Assembly: GCF_000763905.1 (NCBI RefSeq)
Contig: NZ_JRKN01000009.1
Span: forward strand, 86,156 to 150,155
From: Paracoccus halophilus
GTDB taxonomy: Bacteria > Pseudomonadota > Alphaproteobacteria > Rhodobacterales > Rhodobacteraceae
DNA: 64,000 nucleotides
Direction: 5' to 3'
Shown here: in pieces, positions 52,251 through 61,906 of the stretch
Position numbering within the stretch: position 1 is the stretch's first letter
Layout of the letters: the number at the start of each line of letters is the position of its first letter
Notes under the pieces: generated by a model
What the model was told of the DNA's origin: nothing
The model's database searches: none
The model's input: only the letters and a program-made list of their open reading frames with translations
Made by a program: the position numbers and the translations under genes

Positions 52251-53519
52251 TCAGCCGTTGTCGCGCAGCACTTCGCCCGCGAGATAGAGCGAACCGCAGA
52301 CGAGGATCCGCGCATGCGGGGTCTCGGCCGCAAGGCTGCGCACGGCGGCCAGCGTATCGGGCGCGATGCGGGCGGGAATGCCGATGCCCTCGGCGGCTTC
52401 GGCCGTGGCCTGCGGCGGCAGCGTGGCCTCGGCGTCGGGGATCGGCACGGCGGTCAGGCTTTGCACATGGCTGGCCAGCGGACGCATGTAGCCCGCGACA
52501 TCCTTGGTGTTCAGCATGCCGCAGACCAGATGCGTGGGCTTGCGGGCCATCTCGGTCAGGGTCGCGGCGATCGCCGCGCCGCCGGCGGGGTTATGGCCGC
52601 CATCCAGCCACAATTCGCAATTGCCGGCGGCGGCGACCAGCGGGCCGCGCGTCAGGCGCTGCATGCGGGCGGGCCATTCGGCCTCGACCACGGCGGCGCG
52701 GGCCTCGATCCGGCCAAAACCCAGCTCGCGCAGGGCGGCAATGGCGGTGCCGGCATTGATGATCTGATGCGGCCCCAGCAGATGCGGCAGCGGCAGATCC
52801 ATCAGGCCGCGATCGTCGTGAAAGATCAGATTGTCCCCCTCGCGGCGCGAATCCCAGTCCTGCCGGGCGATGCGCAGCGGCGCGGAGAGCCGCTCGGCCC
52901 GCGTTTCGATCACCTTGCGGGCGACCGGGTCCTGCGGGCCGACGATGCAGGGGGTGCGGCGCTTGAGGATGCCGGCCTTTTCGCCGGCGATCTCGGCCAT
53001 GGTTTCGCCCAGATATTGCGTGTGGTCGATGCTGATCGGGGTGATGACGCAAAGCCGCGGCGCGTCGATCACATTGGTCGCGTCCAGCCGCCCGCCCAGC
53101 CCGACCTCGAGCAGGGTGTAATCGGCCGGCACCCGCGAAAAGACCAGGAAGGCGGCGGCGGTGGTGATCTCGAAAAAGGTGATCGGCTGGCCGCCATTCG
53201 CCGCCTCGCATTCCGCCAGCGCGGCGGCCAGATCGGGCTCGGCGATCAGTTCGCCGCGCAGGCGGATGCGTTCATGGAACTGCGCCAGATGCGGCGAGGT
53301 ATAGGCATGGACGCTTTTGCCCGCCGATTCCAGCCCGGCGCGGATCATCGCCAGCGTCGAGCCCTTGCCGTTGGTCCCGGCGATATGGATCACCGGCGGG
53401 ATGCGGCGCTCGGGATGGCCAAGCGCCGCGAGGATCCGGTGCATCCGGTCCAGCGACAGGTCGATGACCTTGGGGTGCAGCTGCGTGAGCCGTGCGAGAA
53501 TGGCGTCGGATGGGGTCAT
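52251..53519 (-). CDS. folC: Bifunctional folylpolyglutamate / dihydrofolate synthase
   Basis: A 422-residue Mur-ligase-fold enzyme. The ATP site is HIAGTNGKGST, followed by YTSPHLAQFHERIR, EVGLGGRLDATNV and the C-terminal LDGGHNPAG. It adds glutamate to dihydropteroate and to folates. It lies 33 bases downstream of accD, the common accD-folC pairing, and is convergent with zapE. Confidence 0.95.
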   Translation of the reverse strand: MTPSDAILARLTQLHPKVIDLSLDRMHRILAALGHPERRIPPVIHIAGTNGKGSTLAMIRAGLESAGKSVHAYTSPHLAQFHERIRLRGELIAEPDLAAALAECEAANGGQPITFFEITTAAAFLVFSRVPADYTLLEVGLGGRLDATNVIDAPRLCVITPISIDHTQYLGETMAEIAGEKAGILKRRTPCIVGPQDPVARKVIETRAERLSAPLRIARQDWDSRREGDNLIFHDDRGLMDLPLPHLLGPHQIINAGTAIAALRELGFGRIEARAAVVEAEWPARMQRLTRGPLVAAAGNCELWLDGGHNPAGGAAIAATLTEMARKPTHLVCGMLNTKDVAGYMRPLASHVQSLTAVPIPDAEATLPPQATAEAAEGIGIPARIAPDTLAAVRSLAAETPHARILVCGSLYLAGEVLRDNG

Positions 53520-53552
53520 GGCGATGTCGGATGGTTCGGAGAATGCGCGCGC

Positions 53553-54560
53553 CTATTTGGCGTCGGTCCTGGCCTCGGCCCGGGGTTCTTCGGCCTTTGG
53601 CCGGGGCTCCGGCGCGGCGGCGGGCTGGTCGCCGGGCGCGGCCTCGTCGCGGGCCCCGGAGCCTCCGGCGGCGATATGGCCGGGGGCGGGCAGGTCGCCG
53701 GCGACCGGGGCGGGCAGGCCCGAGACCATGCGCAGGATCGAGATCAGCTCGTCGCGCAGGTTCTTGCGATGCGTCACCCGGTCCAGCATGCCGTGATCGC
53801 ACAGATATTCGGCGCGCTGGAAACCCTCGGGCAGCTTTTCGCGAATCGTCTGCTCGATCACGCGGGGGCCGGCAAAGCAGATCAGGGCGTTCGGCTCGGC
53901 GATCTGGATATCGCCCAGCATGGCATAGCTGGCGGTGACGCCGCCGGTCGTCGGATGGGTGAGCACGACGATATAGGGCAGCCCCGCCTCTTTCAGCATC
54001 TCGACCGCGACGGTGCTGCGCGGCATCTGCATCAGGGACAGGATGCCCTCCTGCATGCGGGCGCCGCCGGCGGCCGAGAACAGCACCAGCGGGCGTTTCA
54101 GCTGCACGGCGCGTTTGGCGGCGGCGATGATCGCATTGCCCACATACATGCCCATCGAGCCGCCCATGAAGGAAAAATCCTGCGCGGCGGCGATGATCGG
54201 GGTGCGGCCGATCTCGCCCTCGGCGACCAGCATCGCGTCCTTTTCGCCGGTGGCTTTCTGCGCCGCCTTCATCCGGTCGGGATATTTCTTCTGGTCGCGG
54301 AACTGAAGCGGGTCGGCGATCGGTTCGGGAACCTTGACCTCGACGAAGACGCCACCGTCGAACAGCGCGGCAAAGCGCAGGCGCGGCGTGATCGCAAGGT
54401 GGTGGTCGCAGCTGGTGCAGACGTTCAGATTGTCGGCCAGTTCGCGATGGAACAGCATGGTTCCGCATTCCGGGCACTTGGTCCACAGGTTCTCGGGCAC
54501 CTCGCGGCGCGAGAACAGCGAATTGATGCGCGGCCGGACGTAATTGGTGATCCAGTTCAT
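53553..54560 (-). CDS. accD: Acetyl-CoA carboxylase carboxyltransferase subunit beta
   Basis: A 335-residue AccD. A four-Cys zinc ribbon near the N-terminus ([12 protein letters not shown]...VCTSCDHH) precedes the crotonase-like carboxyltransferase core with [19 protein letters not shown] and [16 protein letters not shown]. The last about 50 residues form a Pro/Ala/Glu-rich tail absent from E. coli AccD. With AccA it makes malonyl-CoA for fatty acid synthesis. Confidence 0.95.
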   Translation of the reverse strand: MNWITNYVRPRINSLFSRREVPENLWTKCPECGTMLFHRELADNLNVCTSCDHHLAITPRLRFAALFDGGVFVEVKVPEPIADPLQFRDQKKYPDRMKAAQKATGEKDAMLVAEGEIGRTPIIAAAQDFSFMGGSMGMYVGNAIIAAAKRAVQLKRPLVLFSAAGGARMQEGILSLMQMPRSTVAVEMLKEAGLPYIVVLTHPTTGGVTASYAMLGDIQIAEPNALICFAGPRVIEQTIREKLPEGFQRAEYLCDHGMLDRVTHRKNLRDELISILRMVSGLPAPVAGDLPAPGHIAAGGSGARDEAAPGDQPAAAPEPRPKAEEPRAEARTDAK

Positions 54561-54642
54561 GGGCGGGTCCTCAGGCTGCGTTCAGCCAGTCAGATAGGCA
54601 AAACCGCGCCGAATTGCAATTCCGAGCGGACCGGGTTTTCAT

Positions 54643-56076
54643 ATGGCGATGTTGACCCAGATGCTTGCCATTCTGCATTATCTCGTCGCGCTGGCCGTCT
54701 CGGTACGCGTGCTGCTGCGCCCCCGGCTGGAACCCACGGTGCGCCTGTCCTGGATCCTGGTGATCGAACTGGTGCCGCTGGTCGGCATCATCGCCTATGT
54801 GCTGTTCGGCGAAATCAGGATGCGCAGCGCCGAGGTCGAAAACCGGGCCAACATCCGGCGGCGGCTGTCCGGGCTGTGGCGCCCCAGCCCCGAGGCGGTG
54901 CACAATCCGCCCCAATGCGGGGTGCCGGTGATCGCCGCGAATCAGGCGATGGCGGGCTTTGGCGCGGTGGCCGGCAATCGCGCCACCCTGCTGCCCGAGG
55001 ATGACAGCGCCATTGCCGAACTGGTGGCCGCCATCGACGGCGCGCGCGATCACGTCCATCTGCTGTTCTATATCTGGCTCGACGATGTTTCGGGCCGCGC
55101 GGTGGCCGAGGCGGCGATCCGCGCTGCCGGACGCGGCGTCAAGGTGCGGGCGGTGATCGACGCCTTTGGCTCGCGCGGCTTTGCCCGGTCGCGGGCATGG
55201 GCGCGGATGCGGGAATCGGATGCGGAATGCGTCGAGGCGCTACCGCTTGGCCTGCCGGTGATCGGCGCGCTCTATCGGCGGATGGACCTGCGCAATCACC
55301 GCAAGATCGTGGTGATCGACCATGTGCTGGCCTTTACCGGCAGCCGCAACTGCTCCGACATGGCCTTCGCGGTCAAGCCGCGCTTCGCGCCCTGGATCGA
55401 CGTGTTCCTGCGCATCGAGGGGCCGGTGGTGCGCCAGATGCAGGCGGTCTTTCTGCAGGACTGGATGAGCTATACCGGCGAGGATCTGGGCGACATGCTG
55501 CGCATGGCGCCGCCGGTCGCCGCCCCCGGCGAGATCGCGCAGGTCGTGGCCACCGGGCCGGACACGAGGCACGGCTCGCTTTCGGATAGCATGACGACGA
55601 TGATCTATGCCGCGCGCTGCAAGCTGACCATCACGACGCCTTATTATGTGCCGGGCAGCGCGCTCGATTCCGCGATCCGCACGGCGGCGCGCAGCGGCAT
55701 CGACGTGACCATGATCCTGCCCGAGCGCAACGATTCGCTGGTCGTGCAGGCGACGTCCGAGGGGTTCTATTACGGGCTGGTCGCCTCGGGGGTGAAGCTG
55801 CGGCTGTTTCAGGGCGGGCTTCTGCACGCCAAGATCATCACCGTGGATTACCGCATGGCGATGCTGGGCAGCGCCAATATGGACCGCCGCAGCTTCGAGC
55901 TGAATTACGAGATGAACATGCTGTTTCTGGACGGCGGCGTCACCGCCGAGCTGGACCAGCGTCAGCAGACCTATATCGAGCGCTCGCGCGCCATCGAACT
56001 GGACGAAATCCGCGGCTGGTCGCTGTGGCGGCGATTGCGCAACAACCTGTTGGCGCTGGCCGCGCCGATCCTGTGA
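54643..56076 (+). CDS. cls: Cardiolipin synthase (PLD family)
   Basis: A 477-residue phospholipase D superfamily protein. Two N-terminal membrane helices (PLDc_N, about 8-55) are followed by two HKD motifs, NHRKIVVID (about residue 221) and HAKIITVD (about 396). It condenses phosphatidylglycerol to cardiolipin at the inner membrane. It is divergent from accD. The pterin dehydratase gene follows 23 bases downstream. Confidence 0.93.
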   Translation: MAMLTQMLAILHYLVALAVSVRVLLRPRLEPTVRLSWILVIELVPLVGIIAYVLFGEIRMRSAEVENRANIRRRLSGLWRPSPEAVHNPPQCGVPVIAANQAMAGFGAVAGNRATLLPEDDSAIAELVAAIDGARDHVHLLFYIWLDDVSGRAVAEAAIRAAGRGVKVRAVIDAFGSRGFARSRAWARMRESDAECVEALPLGLPVIGALYRRMDLRNHRKIVVIDHVLAFTGSRNCSDMAFAVKPRFAPWIDVFLRIEGPVVRQMQAVFLQDWMSYTGEDLGDMLRMAPPVAAPGEIAQVVATGPDTRHGSLSDSMTTMIYAARCKLTITTPYYVPGSALDSAIRTAARSGIDVTMILPERNDSLVVQATSEGFYYGLVASGVKLRLFQGGLLHAKIITVDYRMAMLGSANMDRRSFELNYEMNMLFLDGGVTAELDQRQQTYIERSRAIELDEIRGWSLWRRLRNNLLALAAPIL

Positions 56077-56099
56077 CGGCAGATCAAGGGGGAAATGCC

Positions 56100-56423
56100 A
56101 TGGAACAGCTTGCCGAGGGACAGATCCGGGACGGCGCGCCGGCGCTGCCCGGTGCAGAGATTGCCGCGCATCTGGCCACGCTGCCGGGGTGGGAACTGGC
56201 CGCCGACGGCCGTGCGATCAGCCGCGAATGGCGCTTCAAGAGCTTCAAGCGCGCGGCGCAGCTGGCCAATCTGGCCGCCTGGCAGGCCGAGGCGGCCAAT
56301 CACCACCCCGATATCGCCTTTGGCTGGGGCTTTGCCCGCGTGACCTTCTCCACCCATTCGGCGGGTGGCGTGACGATGAACGACCTGATCATGGCGGCAC
56401 GGCTGAACCGGGTCGCCGGCTAG
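56100..56423 (+). CDS. phhB: 4a-hydroxytetrahydrobiopterin dehydratase
   Basis: A 107-residue pterin carbinolamine dehydratase (PCD/DCoH). It has WRFKSFKRAAQLANLAAWQA, the active-site ANHHPDIAFGWGFARVTFST and a final GGVTMNDLIMAARLN. It recycles the pterin cofactor of aromatic amino acid hydroxylases. The ATG at 56100 with AAGGGGGA upstream was chosen over a longer frame overlapping cls. Confidence 0.92.
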   Translation: MEQLAEGQIRDGAPALPGAEIAAHLATLPGWELAADGRAISREWRFKSFKRAAQLANLAAWQAEAANHHPDIAFGWGFARVTFSTHSAGGVTMNDLIMAARLNRVAG

Positions 56424-56523
56424 GCCGGCGCAAACTGTCATATTCGCGGGTTCTTTCACTGCATCAGCCCCTTGCCCCTAGGGCGGGCTGGGCATATCCA
56501 AGTTCCAGCCAGAGGAACATGCC

Positions 56524-58257
56524 ATGAAAAACTCCCGCTTCGACAAGTCGAAACTTCCCAGCCGCCACGTCACCGAGGGCCCCTCGCGGGCGCCCCATCG
56601 CAGCTATTTCTACGCGATGGGCATTTCGGAAGAGGAAATCCATTCCCCCTGGGTCGGTGTCGCGACCTGCTGGAACGAGGCCGCGCCCTGCAACATCGCG
56701 CTGGCCCGTCAGGCGCAATCGGTCAAGCAGGGGGTCAAGAAGGGCGGCGGCTGTCCGCGCGAATTCACCACCATCACCGTGACCGATGGCGTCGCCATGG
56801 GGCATGAGGGCATGCGCTCGTCGCTGGCCTCGCGCGACTGGATCGCCGATACGGTCGAGCTGACCATGCGCGGGCATTGCTATGACGCGCTGGTCGGGCT
56901 GGCAGGCTGCGACAAGTCGCTGCCGGGGATGATGATGGCCATGGTGCGGCTGAACGTGCCCAGCGTCTTCATCTATGGCGGCTCGATCCTGCCGGGCAAG
57001 CTGAACGGCAAGGATGTCGTCGTGCAGGACGTGTTCGAGGCCGTGGGCCAGCATGCCGCCGGCAACATGTCCGATGCCGAGCTGGACATTCTGGAACGCG
57101 TCGCCTGCCCCAGTGCCGGGGCCTGCGGCGGGCAATATACCGCCAATACCATGGCCTGCGTCAGCGAGGCGATTGGGCTGGCGCTGATGAACAGCTCGGG
57201 CGCGCCCGCGCCCTACGAGTCGCGCGACCAGTACGGGCTGGCCTCGGGCGAGGCGGTGATGAACCTGATCGAGAAGAACATCCGCGCCCGCGACGTGGTG
57301 ACCCGCAAATCGCTGGAGAACGCGGCGCGGGTCGTCGCCTGCACCGGCGGCTCGACCAATGGCGGGCTGCACCTGCCGGCCATCGCGCATGAGGCGGGGA
57401 TCGAATTCGACCTGTTCGACGTCTGCGACATCTTCCGTGACACGCCCTATTTCGTGAACCTGCGCCCGGGCGGCGAATATGTCGCCAAGGATCTCTACGA
57501 GGTGGGCGGCGTGCCGGTGGTGATGCGCGAATTGCGCCGCGCCGGCCTGATCCACGAGGATTGCGTCACCGCCTCGGGCAAGACCATCGGCGAGGAGCTG
57601 GATCTGGTCGACCGCGAGATCGACGGCAAGGTGATCCATCCGGTCAGCGCGCCGCTGTCCAGAACCGGCGGTGTGGTCGGGCTGCGCGGCAATTTGGCGC
57701 CCGACGGCGCCATCGTGAAAGTCGCCGGCATGGCGCCCGAGAACCAGGTCTTTACCGGGCCGGCCCGCGTCTTCGACTGCGAAGAGGATGCCTTCGAGGC
57801 CGTGACCAAACGCCAATACGAGGAAGGCCAGGTGATCGTTATCCGCAACGAGGGCCCCGCCGGCGGCCCCGGCATGCGCGAGATGCTGGCCACCACCGCC
57901 GCGCTGTCCGGCCAGGGCATGGGCAAGAAGGTGGCGCTGATCACCGACGGGCGCTTTTCCGGCGCGACGCGCGGCTTCTGCGTCGGCCATGTCGGCCCCG
58001 AGGCGGCGCATGGCGGCCCCATCGCGCTGCTGAAGGATGGCGACATGATCACCATCGACGCGATCCGGGGCGAGATCTCGGTCGGGCTGACGGATGAGGA
58101 ACTGGCCGCCCGCAAGGCGGACTGGCCCGGCCCGCGGGCGACCGATTACGCCTCCGGCGCGCTGTGGAAATATTCGCAGCTGGTCGGCAAGGCGCGCTAC
58201 GGCGCGGTGACCCATCCCGGCGCGGCCAGGGAAACCCATATCTACATGGATCAATAG
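56524..58257 (+). CDS. ilvD: Dihydroxy-acid dehydratase
   Basis: A 577-residue IlvD/Edd family enzyme. Cluster and active-site motifs [27 protein letters not shown] and [15 protein letters not shown] are present, as is the late [10 protein letters not shown]. The Cys set fits an Fe-S enzyme. It makes the 2-keto acids of valine and isoleucine biosynthesis. Sugar-acid dehydratases share the fold, but the motifs and length fit IlvD best. Confidence 0.93.
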   Translation: MKNSRFDKSKLPSRHVTEGPSRAPHRSYFYAMGISEEEIHSPWVGVATCWNEAAPCNIALARQAQSVKQGVKKGGGCPREFTTITVTDGVAMGHEGMRSSLASRDWIADTVELTMRGHCYDALVGLAGCDKSLPGMMMAMVRLNVPSVFIYGGSILPGKLNGKDVVVQDVFEAVGQHAAGNMSDAELDILERVACPSAGACGGQYTANTMACVSEAIGLALMNSSGAPAPYESRDQYGLASGEAVMNLIEKNIRARDVVTRKSLENAARVVACTGGSTNGGLHLPAIAHEAGIEFDLFDVCDIFRDTPYFVNLRPGGEYVAKDLYEVGGVPVVMRELRRAGLIHEDCVTASGKTIGEELDLVDREIDGKVIHPVSAPLSRTGGVVGLRGNLAPDGAIVKVAGMAPENQVFTGPARVFDCEEDAFEAVTKRQYEEGQVIVIRNEGPAGGPGMREMLATTAALSGQGMGKKVALITDGRFSGATRGFCVGHVGPEAAHGGPIALLKDGDMITIDAIRGEISVGLTDEELAARKADWPGPRATDYASGALWKYSQLVGKARYGAVTHPGAARETHIYMDQ

Positions 58258-58266
58258 GCCCGGATC

Positions 58267-59052
58267 ATGGCAGTACGCCCACGCAAATGGTTGCAGCGAA
58301 AGGCGCGCGAACATCTGCGCGACCAGTGGGCGCGGCTGTCGGACAATGCCGAAACCATGGGGCCGGCGCGTCTGCGTCAACTGCGCGACGAGGCGCTGAG
58401 CCTGCGCGCCAGCCTTGACCGTTTCATGATCCGTGCCGATCGCCGCGCGGCGGCCTCACGCGCGGCGCTGGACGCGCTGCACCTGCCGGGCGGCACGGAC
58501 TGGCGCTGGCGGCCCGGTTTCATGGCGGGACGGATTTCCCCGCGCGGCGCGGCGCGGCCCGAACCCGGCACGCGGCTGGGCGACGGCGCCGCGATCTGGC
58601 ACGATTGCGCCGAGCGCGCGCTGATCCTGGAACAGGTGGTCAATCCGGGGGCGACGGATCTGTCGCCCTTTGGCATGCGGCTCGAGGTGTTCGGCTTTAC
58701 CGGCAGTTTCCTGTCGGTCGCGGTCGACATGCCGGCCGATGCGCTGGCCGGGCTGAGCCGCAGCCATATCCTGCGGCTCGAGGCCGGCTTCGTTGTCGAA
58801 CGCCCGATCCGGGTCTATGCCCGGCTGAATATCGGCCACGGCCCGAATATCGACGAGGTGACGCAGCAATTCCGCGCCTTCGAGGCGGGGCTGCACAGCC
58901 AGCAGATCGTCGAATTCGACCTGGCCTATACGCAGATGAACGAAAAGCGGCTGGAGAAGATCTGGCTGGACCTGATCTTCGAAGCCCCGCGGATGAGCGC
59001 GGTCGAGCTGCGCGAGCTGTTCCTGTCGCGCCATCTGCGGGCGGATTTCTAG
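58267..59052 (+). CDS. DUF6478-like protein of unknown function
   Basis: A 261-residue protein, basic at the N-terminus (RPRKWLQRKAREHLRDQW), with a helical first third and a beta-rich rest (FGFTGSFLSVAVDMP, RLEAGFVVERPIRVYARLNI). It resembles an uncharacterised Rhodobacterales family that I believe is DUF6478. It starts 9 bases after ilvD and is followed by another small unknown, so it may be cotranscribed with ilvD. No function can be given. Confidence 0.7.
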   Translation: MAVRPRKWLQRKAREHLRDQWARLSDNAETMGPARLRQLRDEALSLRASLDRFMIRADRRAAASRAALDALHLPGGTDWRWRPGFMAGRISPRGAARPEPGTRLGDGAAIWHDCAERALILEQVVNPGATDLSPFGMRLEVFGFTGSFLSVAVDMPADALAGLSRSHILRLEAGFVVERPIRVYARLNIGHGPNIDEVTQQFRAFEAGLHSQQIVEFDLAYTQMNEKRLEKIWLDLIFEAPRMSAVELRELFLSRHLRADF

Positions 59053-59069
59053 CCAAGGATCTATCGGGT

Positions 59070-59450
59070 ATGAGCGATTTTGAATCACTGGGCCTGAAAG
59101 GCGGCATCTGGCAGGGCGTGATCGCCCGCGCCGAGCCCCCCGGCCGGCTGTCGCTGGTGCATCTGGGCGAGCGGATCGCCGAGGTCCTTGCCACGCCCGA
59201 AGGGGCCGGACAATGGCGCATCGCCTCGGCCATCCCGTCCGGGCGACTGTCGGACGGCGTCCAGACATTCCTGCTGCTCGAGGATCGGGGCGAGGGCGCG
59301 GCGCCGCTTCAGCCCGGCGCGCGGCAGCTTGGCAAGCTGACGCTGGCGGCCGGGGCATTGCTCGATGACGACCTGCTGGCGGAGCTCGACCTGATGCGCA
59401 GCGAGCTTGATCTGGTGAAACGCGAATTGCGGCGGCTGGCGGCGGGCTGA
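59070..59450 (+). CDS. Hypothetical protein, 126 aa
   Basis: A small protein with a beta-like first half (GIWQGVIARAEPPGRLSLVHLGERIAEV) in two parts, and a C-terminal amphipathic helix (ELDLMRSELDLVKRELRRL), likely a coiled coil. ATG at 59070, 17 bases after the previous stop; a much longer open frame upstream overlaps the DUF6478-like gene and was rejected. I do not recognise the family. Confidence 0.65.
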   Translation: MSDFESLGLKGGIWQGVIARAEPPGRLSLVHLGERIAEVLATPEGAGQWRIASAIPSGRLSDGVQTFLLLEDRGEGAAPLQPGARQLGKLTLAAGALLDDDLLAELDLMRSELDLVKRELRRLAAG

Positions 59451-59469
59451 GATCGCGCCCGGCGCCGGG

Positions 59470-60192
59470 TCAGTCCCGTGCCCAATAGCTGTAGCCGCCG
59501 CGCTCCGCAAAGCCCATCCGGTCGTAAAGCGCCCGCGCCGCGATATTGTCGCGGGCGACCGCCAGCCCCAGCCGCGTCGCCCCGTGGCCGAGCGCCCATT
59601 GCGCCGCCTTGCGCAGCAGCCAGCCGGCCAGTCCGCGCCGGCGAAACGCCGCCACGATCTCGATGGCGTGCACCATGGCAACGGTGCCATCGGCGGCGGC
59701 GAAGGCCGTGCCGGCGGCCCGGTCGTCGATCCGCGCCAGCAGCGCGGTCCGGGGCAGGGCGACCCGCGCCATGACCGCCTGCCGCGCGGCATCGATGCCG
59801 CCCGCGGCCCAGATATCGCGCTGGATCGCCAGCGGCGGCCAGAGGTCAAAGACGGTCATGCCCGGCACCTCGCGCAGGCTCAGCGCGGCACAGTCCGCTG
59901 CCATGATCGCCACCGGCGTCTCGCGCAGATAGCCTTGCCGCGCCAGCGCCGCGGCAAGGTCGGTATCGCTGTCGGACAGGCGGAACATCGGGCGCTGGCC
60001 CCAGTCGCGATGGCGGGCTTCGGCGGCGGCGATATCCGCGTCGCGCCAGTCCGGCCGGATCGCGCGGGCCGAGCCGACCCGCCCGCCGGCACCCAGCCCG
60101 CGCCCGACGCGAAAGGCCCCGGCATCGGCATATTCGGATGCCGGCCAAGTGGTTTCAAAGGCGCGTGCGAATTCGGCGTCGGCCGGAATCAC
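59470..60192 (-). CDS. GNAT family N-acetyltransferase
   Basis: A 240-residue protein whose C-terminal about 90 residues are a GNAT fold (EIVAAFRRRGLAGWLLRKAA with the acetyl-CoA loop RRRGLAGW, then AARALYDRMGF). The N-terminal part is a diverged second GNAT-like half. The acceptor is unknown. Its start overlaps the stop of the CinA-like gene by 4 bases. Confidence 0.85.
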   Translation of the reverse strand: MIPADAEFARAFETTWPASEYADAGAFRVGRGLGAGGRVGSARAIRPDWRDADIAAAEARHRDWGQRPMFRLSDSDTDLAAALARQGYLRETPVAIMAADCAALSLREVPGMTVFDLWPPLAIQRDIWAAGGIDAARQAVMARVALPRTALLARIDDRAAGTAFAAADGTVAMVHAIEIVAAFRRRGLAGWLLRKAAQWALGHGATRLGLAVARDNIAARALYDRMGFAERGGYSYWARD

Positions 60193-60929
60193 AGGGCCAG
60201 TCTCTCGCGCAGCGCGGTCATCGCCTGCGTCACCCGCGCGCCATCCAGCCCCCGGATCACCAGATTGGTGCCGTAGCGCTGGCCGCGCTGGAACGGGTAG
60301 GAGCCCATCGACAGTTCCGGAAATGCCTCGGCCACCTCGCGCAGCCCGTCGGCCACGTCGGATTCCGGGCGCAGGACCTCCAGCGCCTCGCTGACCGAGG
60401 GCCGCCCGGTCGGCAGGTCGGGGACCACCGCCTCGACCATGGCGCGGAACACGGCGGGGACGCCCGCCATGACATAGGTATTGCCGATATGGAAACCCGG
60501 CGCGGCGGAATGCGCGTTCGGCACCAGCGTCGCGGTCAGCGGAATGCGCGCCATGCGCAGCCGGTTGCCGGTGACCTCGACGCCGCGCGACTGCCAGCGC
60601 TCGGTCATGACGCGCCGGGCCTCCTCGTTGATCTCGATGCCGACATTGAATGCGGCAGCCACGGCATCGGCGGTCACGTCGTCATGGGTCGGCCCGATGC
60701 CGCCGCTGGTGAACAGCATGTCCCAGGCGCCGCCCAGCGATTTGTCCAGCGCCCGGATCGCGGCGACGATCTGGTCGTGATCGTCGGCGACAATGCGTAT
60801 CTCGCGCAGGTCGATGCCGATGCTGTTGAGGACCTGGCTCAGGTAATGGGCATTGCCCTCGCGCGTGCGGCCCGAAAGGATCTCGTCCCCGATCACGAGG
60901 ATGGCGGCGGTTGGGTTGTCGGATTGCAT
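60189..60929 (-). CDS. CinA/MoaB-like molybdopterin-binding domain protein
   Basis: A 246-residue protein with the MoCF domain of CinA N-termini: AAILVIGDEILSGRTREGNA, FTSGGIGPTHDDVTADAVA and VMAGVPAVFRAM. The nicotinamide mononucleotide deamidase domain of full CinA is absent, so this is the short form. Its biochemical role is unsettled. Divergent from map; coupled to the GNAT gene. Confidence 0.88.
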   Translation of the reverse strand: MQSDNPTAAILVIGDEILSGRTREGNAHYLSQVLNSIGIDLREIRIVADDHDQIVAAIRALDKSLGGAWDMLFTSGGIGPTHDDVTADAVAAAFNVGIEINEEARRVMTERWQSRGVEVTGNRLRMARIPLTATLVPNAHSAAPGFHIGNTYVMAGVPAVFRAMVEAVVPDLPTGRPSVSEALEVLRPESDVADGLREVAEAFPELSMGSYPFQRGQRYGTNLVIRGLDGARVTQAMTALRERLAL

Positions 60930-61039
60930 CTATGCGCTCCTGTCGCAATTTGGCTGCTCCGCGATGTATAGGGCCGGGCGCGGGGCTGGAACAAGTGGCG
61001 GCTTGGGACTATCTGTTGGGCAAGCCATACGAGGACGCC

Positions 61040-61843
61040 ATGAACGACGTACGCCAGACCCGCGAGGGTATCCGCATCCATGAACCGGCCGATTTCGCGG
61101 GCATGCATGCCGCCGGGCGGATCGCCGCGCAGATCCTCGACGAGGTCGGCCCGCTGGTCGAACCCGGCACCACGACGGGCGCGCTGGACGATTTCATCCG
61201 CAACCGGGTGACGGAACTGGGCTCGACCAGCGCCACGATCGGCTATCGCGGCTATCAGCATGCCAGTTGCATCAGCGTCAATCATGTCGTCTGCCACGGC
61301 ATCCCGGGCGACAAGATCCTTTCGGACGGCGATATCCTGAACATCGACGTGACGGTGATCGTCGATGGCTGGTTCGGCGACAGTTCGCGCATGTATGTGG
61401 CCGGCAAGCCCAGCGTCAAGGCACGGCGCCTGATCCAGGTCACCCATGACAGCCTGATGAAGGGGATCGAGGCGGTCCGCCCCGGCGCCACCTTCGGCGA
61501 TATCGGCCATGCGATCCAGACCTATGTCGAAGGGCAGCGCATGTCGGTGGTGCGCGATTTCTGCGGCCACGGCCTTGGCCGGGTGTTCCACGCGCCGCCC
61601 AATGTGCTGCACTTCGGCCGCCCGGGCAAAGGCCCTGTGCTGGAAGAGGGAATGTTCTTCACCATCGAACCCATGGTCAACCTGGGCCGCCCGGAAACCA
61701 AGGTGCTCGCCGATGACTGGACCGCGGTCACCCGCGACAAGTCGCTCTCGGCGCAGTTCGAGCATTCGATCGGCGTCACCGCCGACGGCTGCGAGATCTT
61801 CACCCTCTCGCCGCAGGACAGGTTCTTTCCCGCCCTGGCCTGA
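61040..61843 (+). CDS. map: Type I methionine aminopeptidase
   Basis: A 267-residue MetAP. The metal ligands are seen in NIDVTVIVDGWFGDSSRMY (two Asp), GHGLGRVFH (His), FFTIEPMVNLG (Glu) and FEHSIGVT (Glu). It removes the initiator methionine from new proteins. The ATG at 61040 follows GAGGA at 61031-61035; a frame extending to 60911 was rejected. The entry sits alone between divergent and convergent neighbours. Confidence 0.95.
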   Translation: MNDVRQTREGIRIHEPADFAGMHAAGRIAAQILDEVGPLVEPGTTTGALDDFIRNRVTELGSTSATIGYRGYQHASCISVNHVVCHGIPGDKILSDGDILNIDVTVIVDGWFGDSSRMYVAGKPSVKARRLIQVTHDSLMKGIEAVRPGATFGDIGHAIQTYVEGQRMSVVRDFCGHGLGRVFHAPPNVLHFGRPGKGPVLEEGMFFTIEPMVNLGRPETKVLADDWTAVTRDKSLSAQFEHSIGVTADGCEIFTLSPQDRFFPALA

Positions 61844-61844
61844 G

Positions 61845-61902
61845 CGCGGCTTTCTTCTTCACTCAAATATCCATGCAAGGCCGCCATCGGGCGGCGCCTT
61901 GC
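61845..61902 (-). repeat. Dispersed 3' element, copy D (hairpin + GGATATTT tail)
   Basis: On the minus strand, just after the lacI-type gene stop, an imperfect hairpin (GCAAGG..CCGCC, loop CGAT, GGCGGCCTTGC) is followed by ATGGATATTTGAGTGAAGAAGAAAGCCGCG. The last about 30 bases are nearly identical to copy A (5586-5618). It fills the 63-base space between map and the regulator. Confidence 0.6.
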
Positions 61903-61906
61903 CGCA

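Noticed and set aside
52314..55004. 896-residue plus-strand open frame across folC, accD and cls
   Set aside because: Shadow of folC and accD, which have full motif sets on the other strand.
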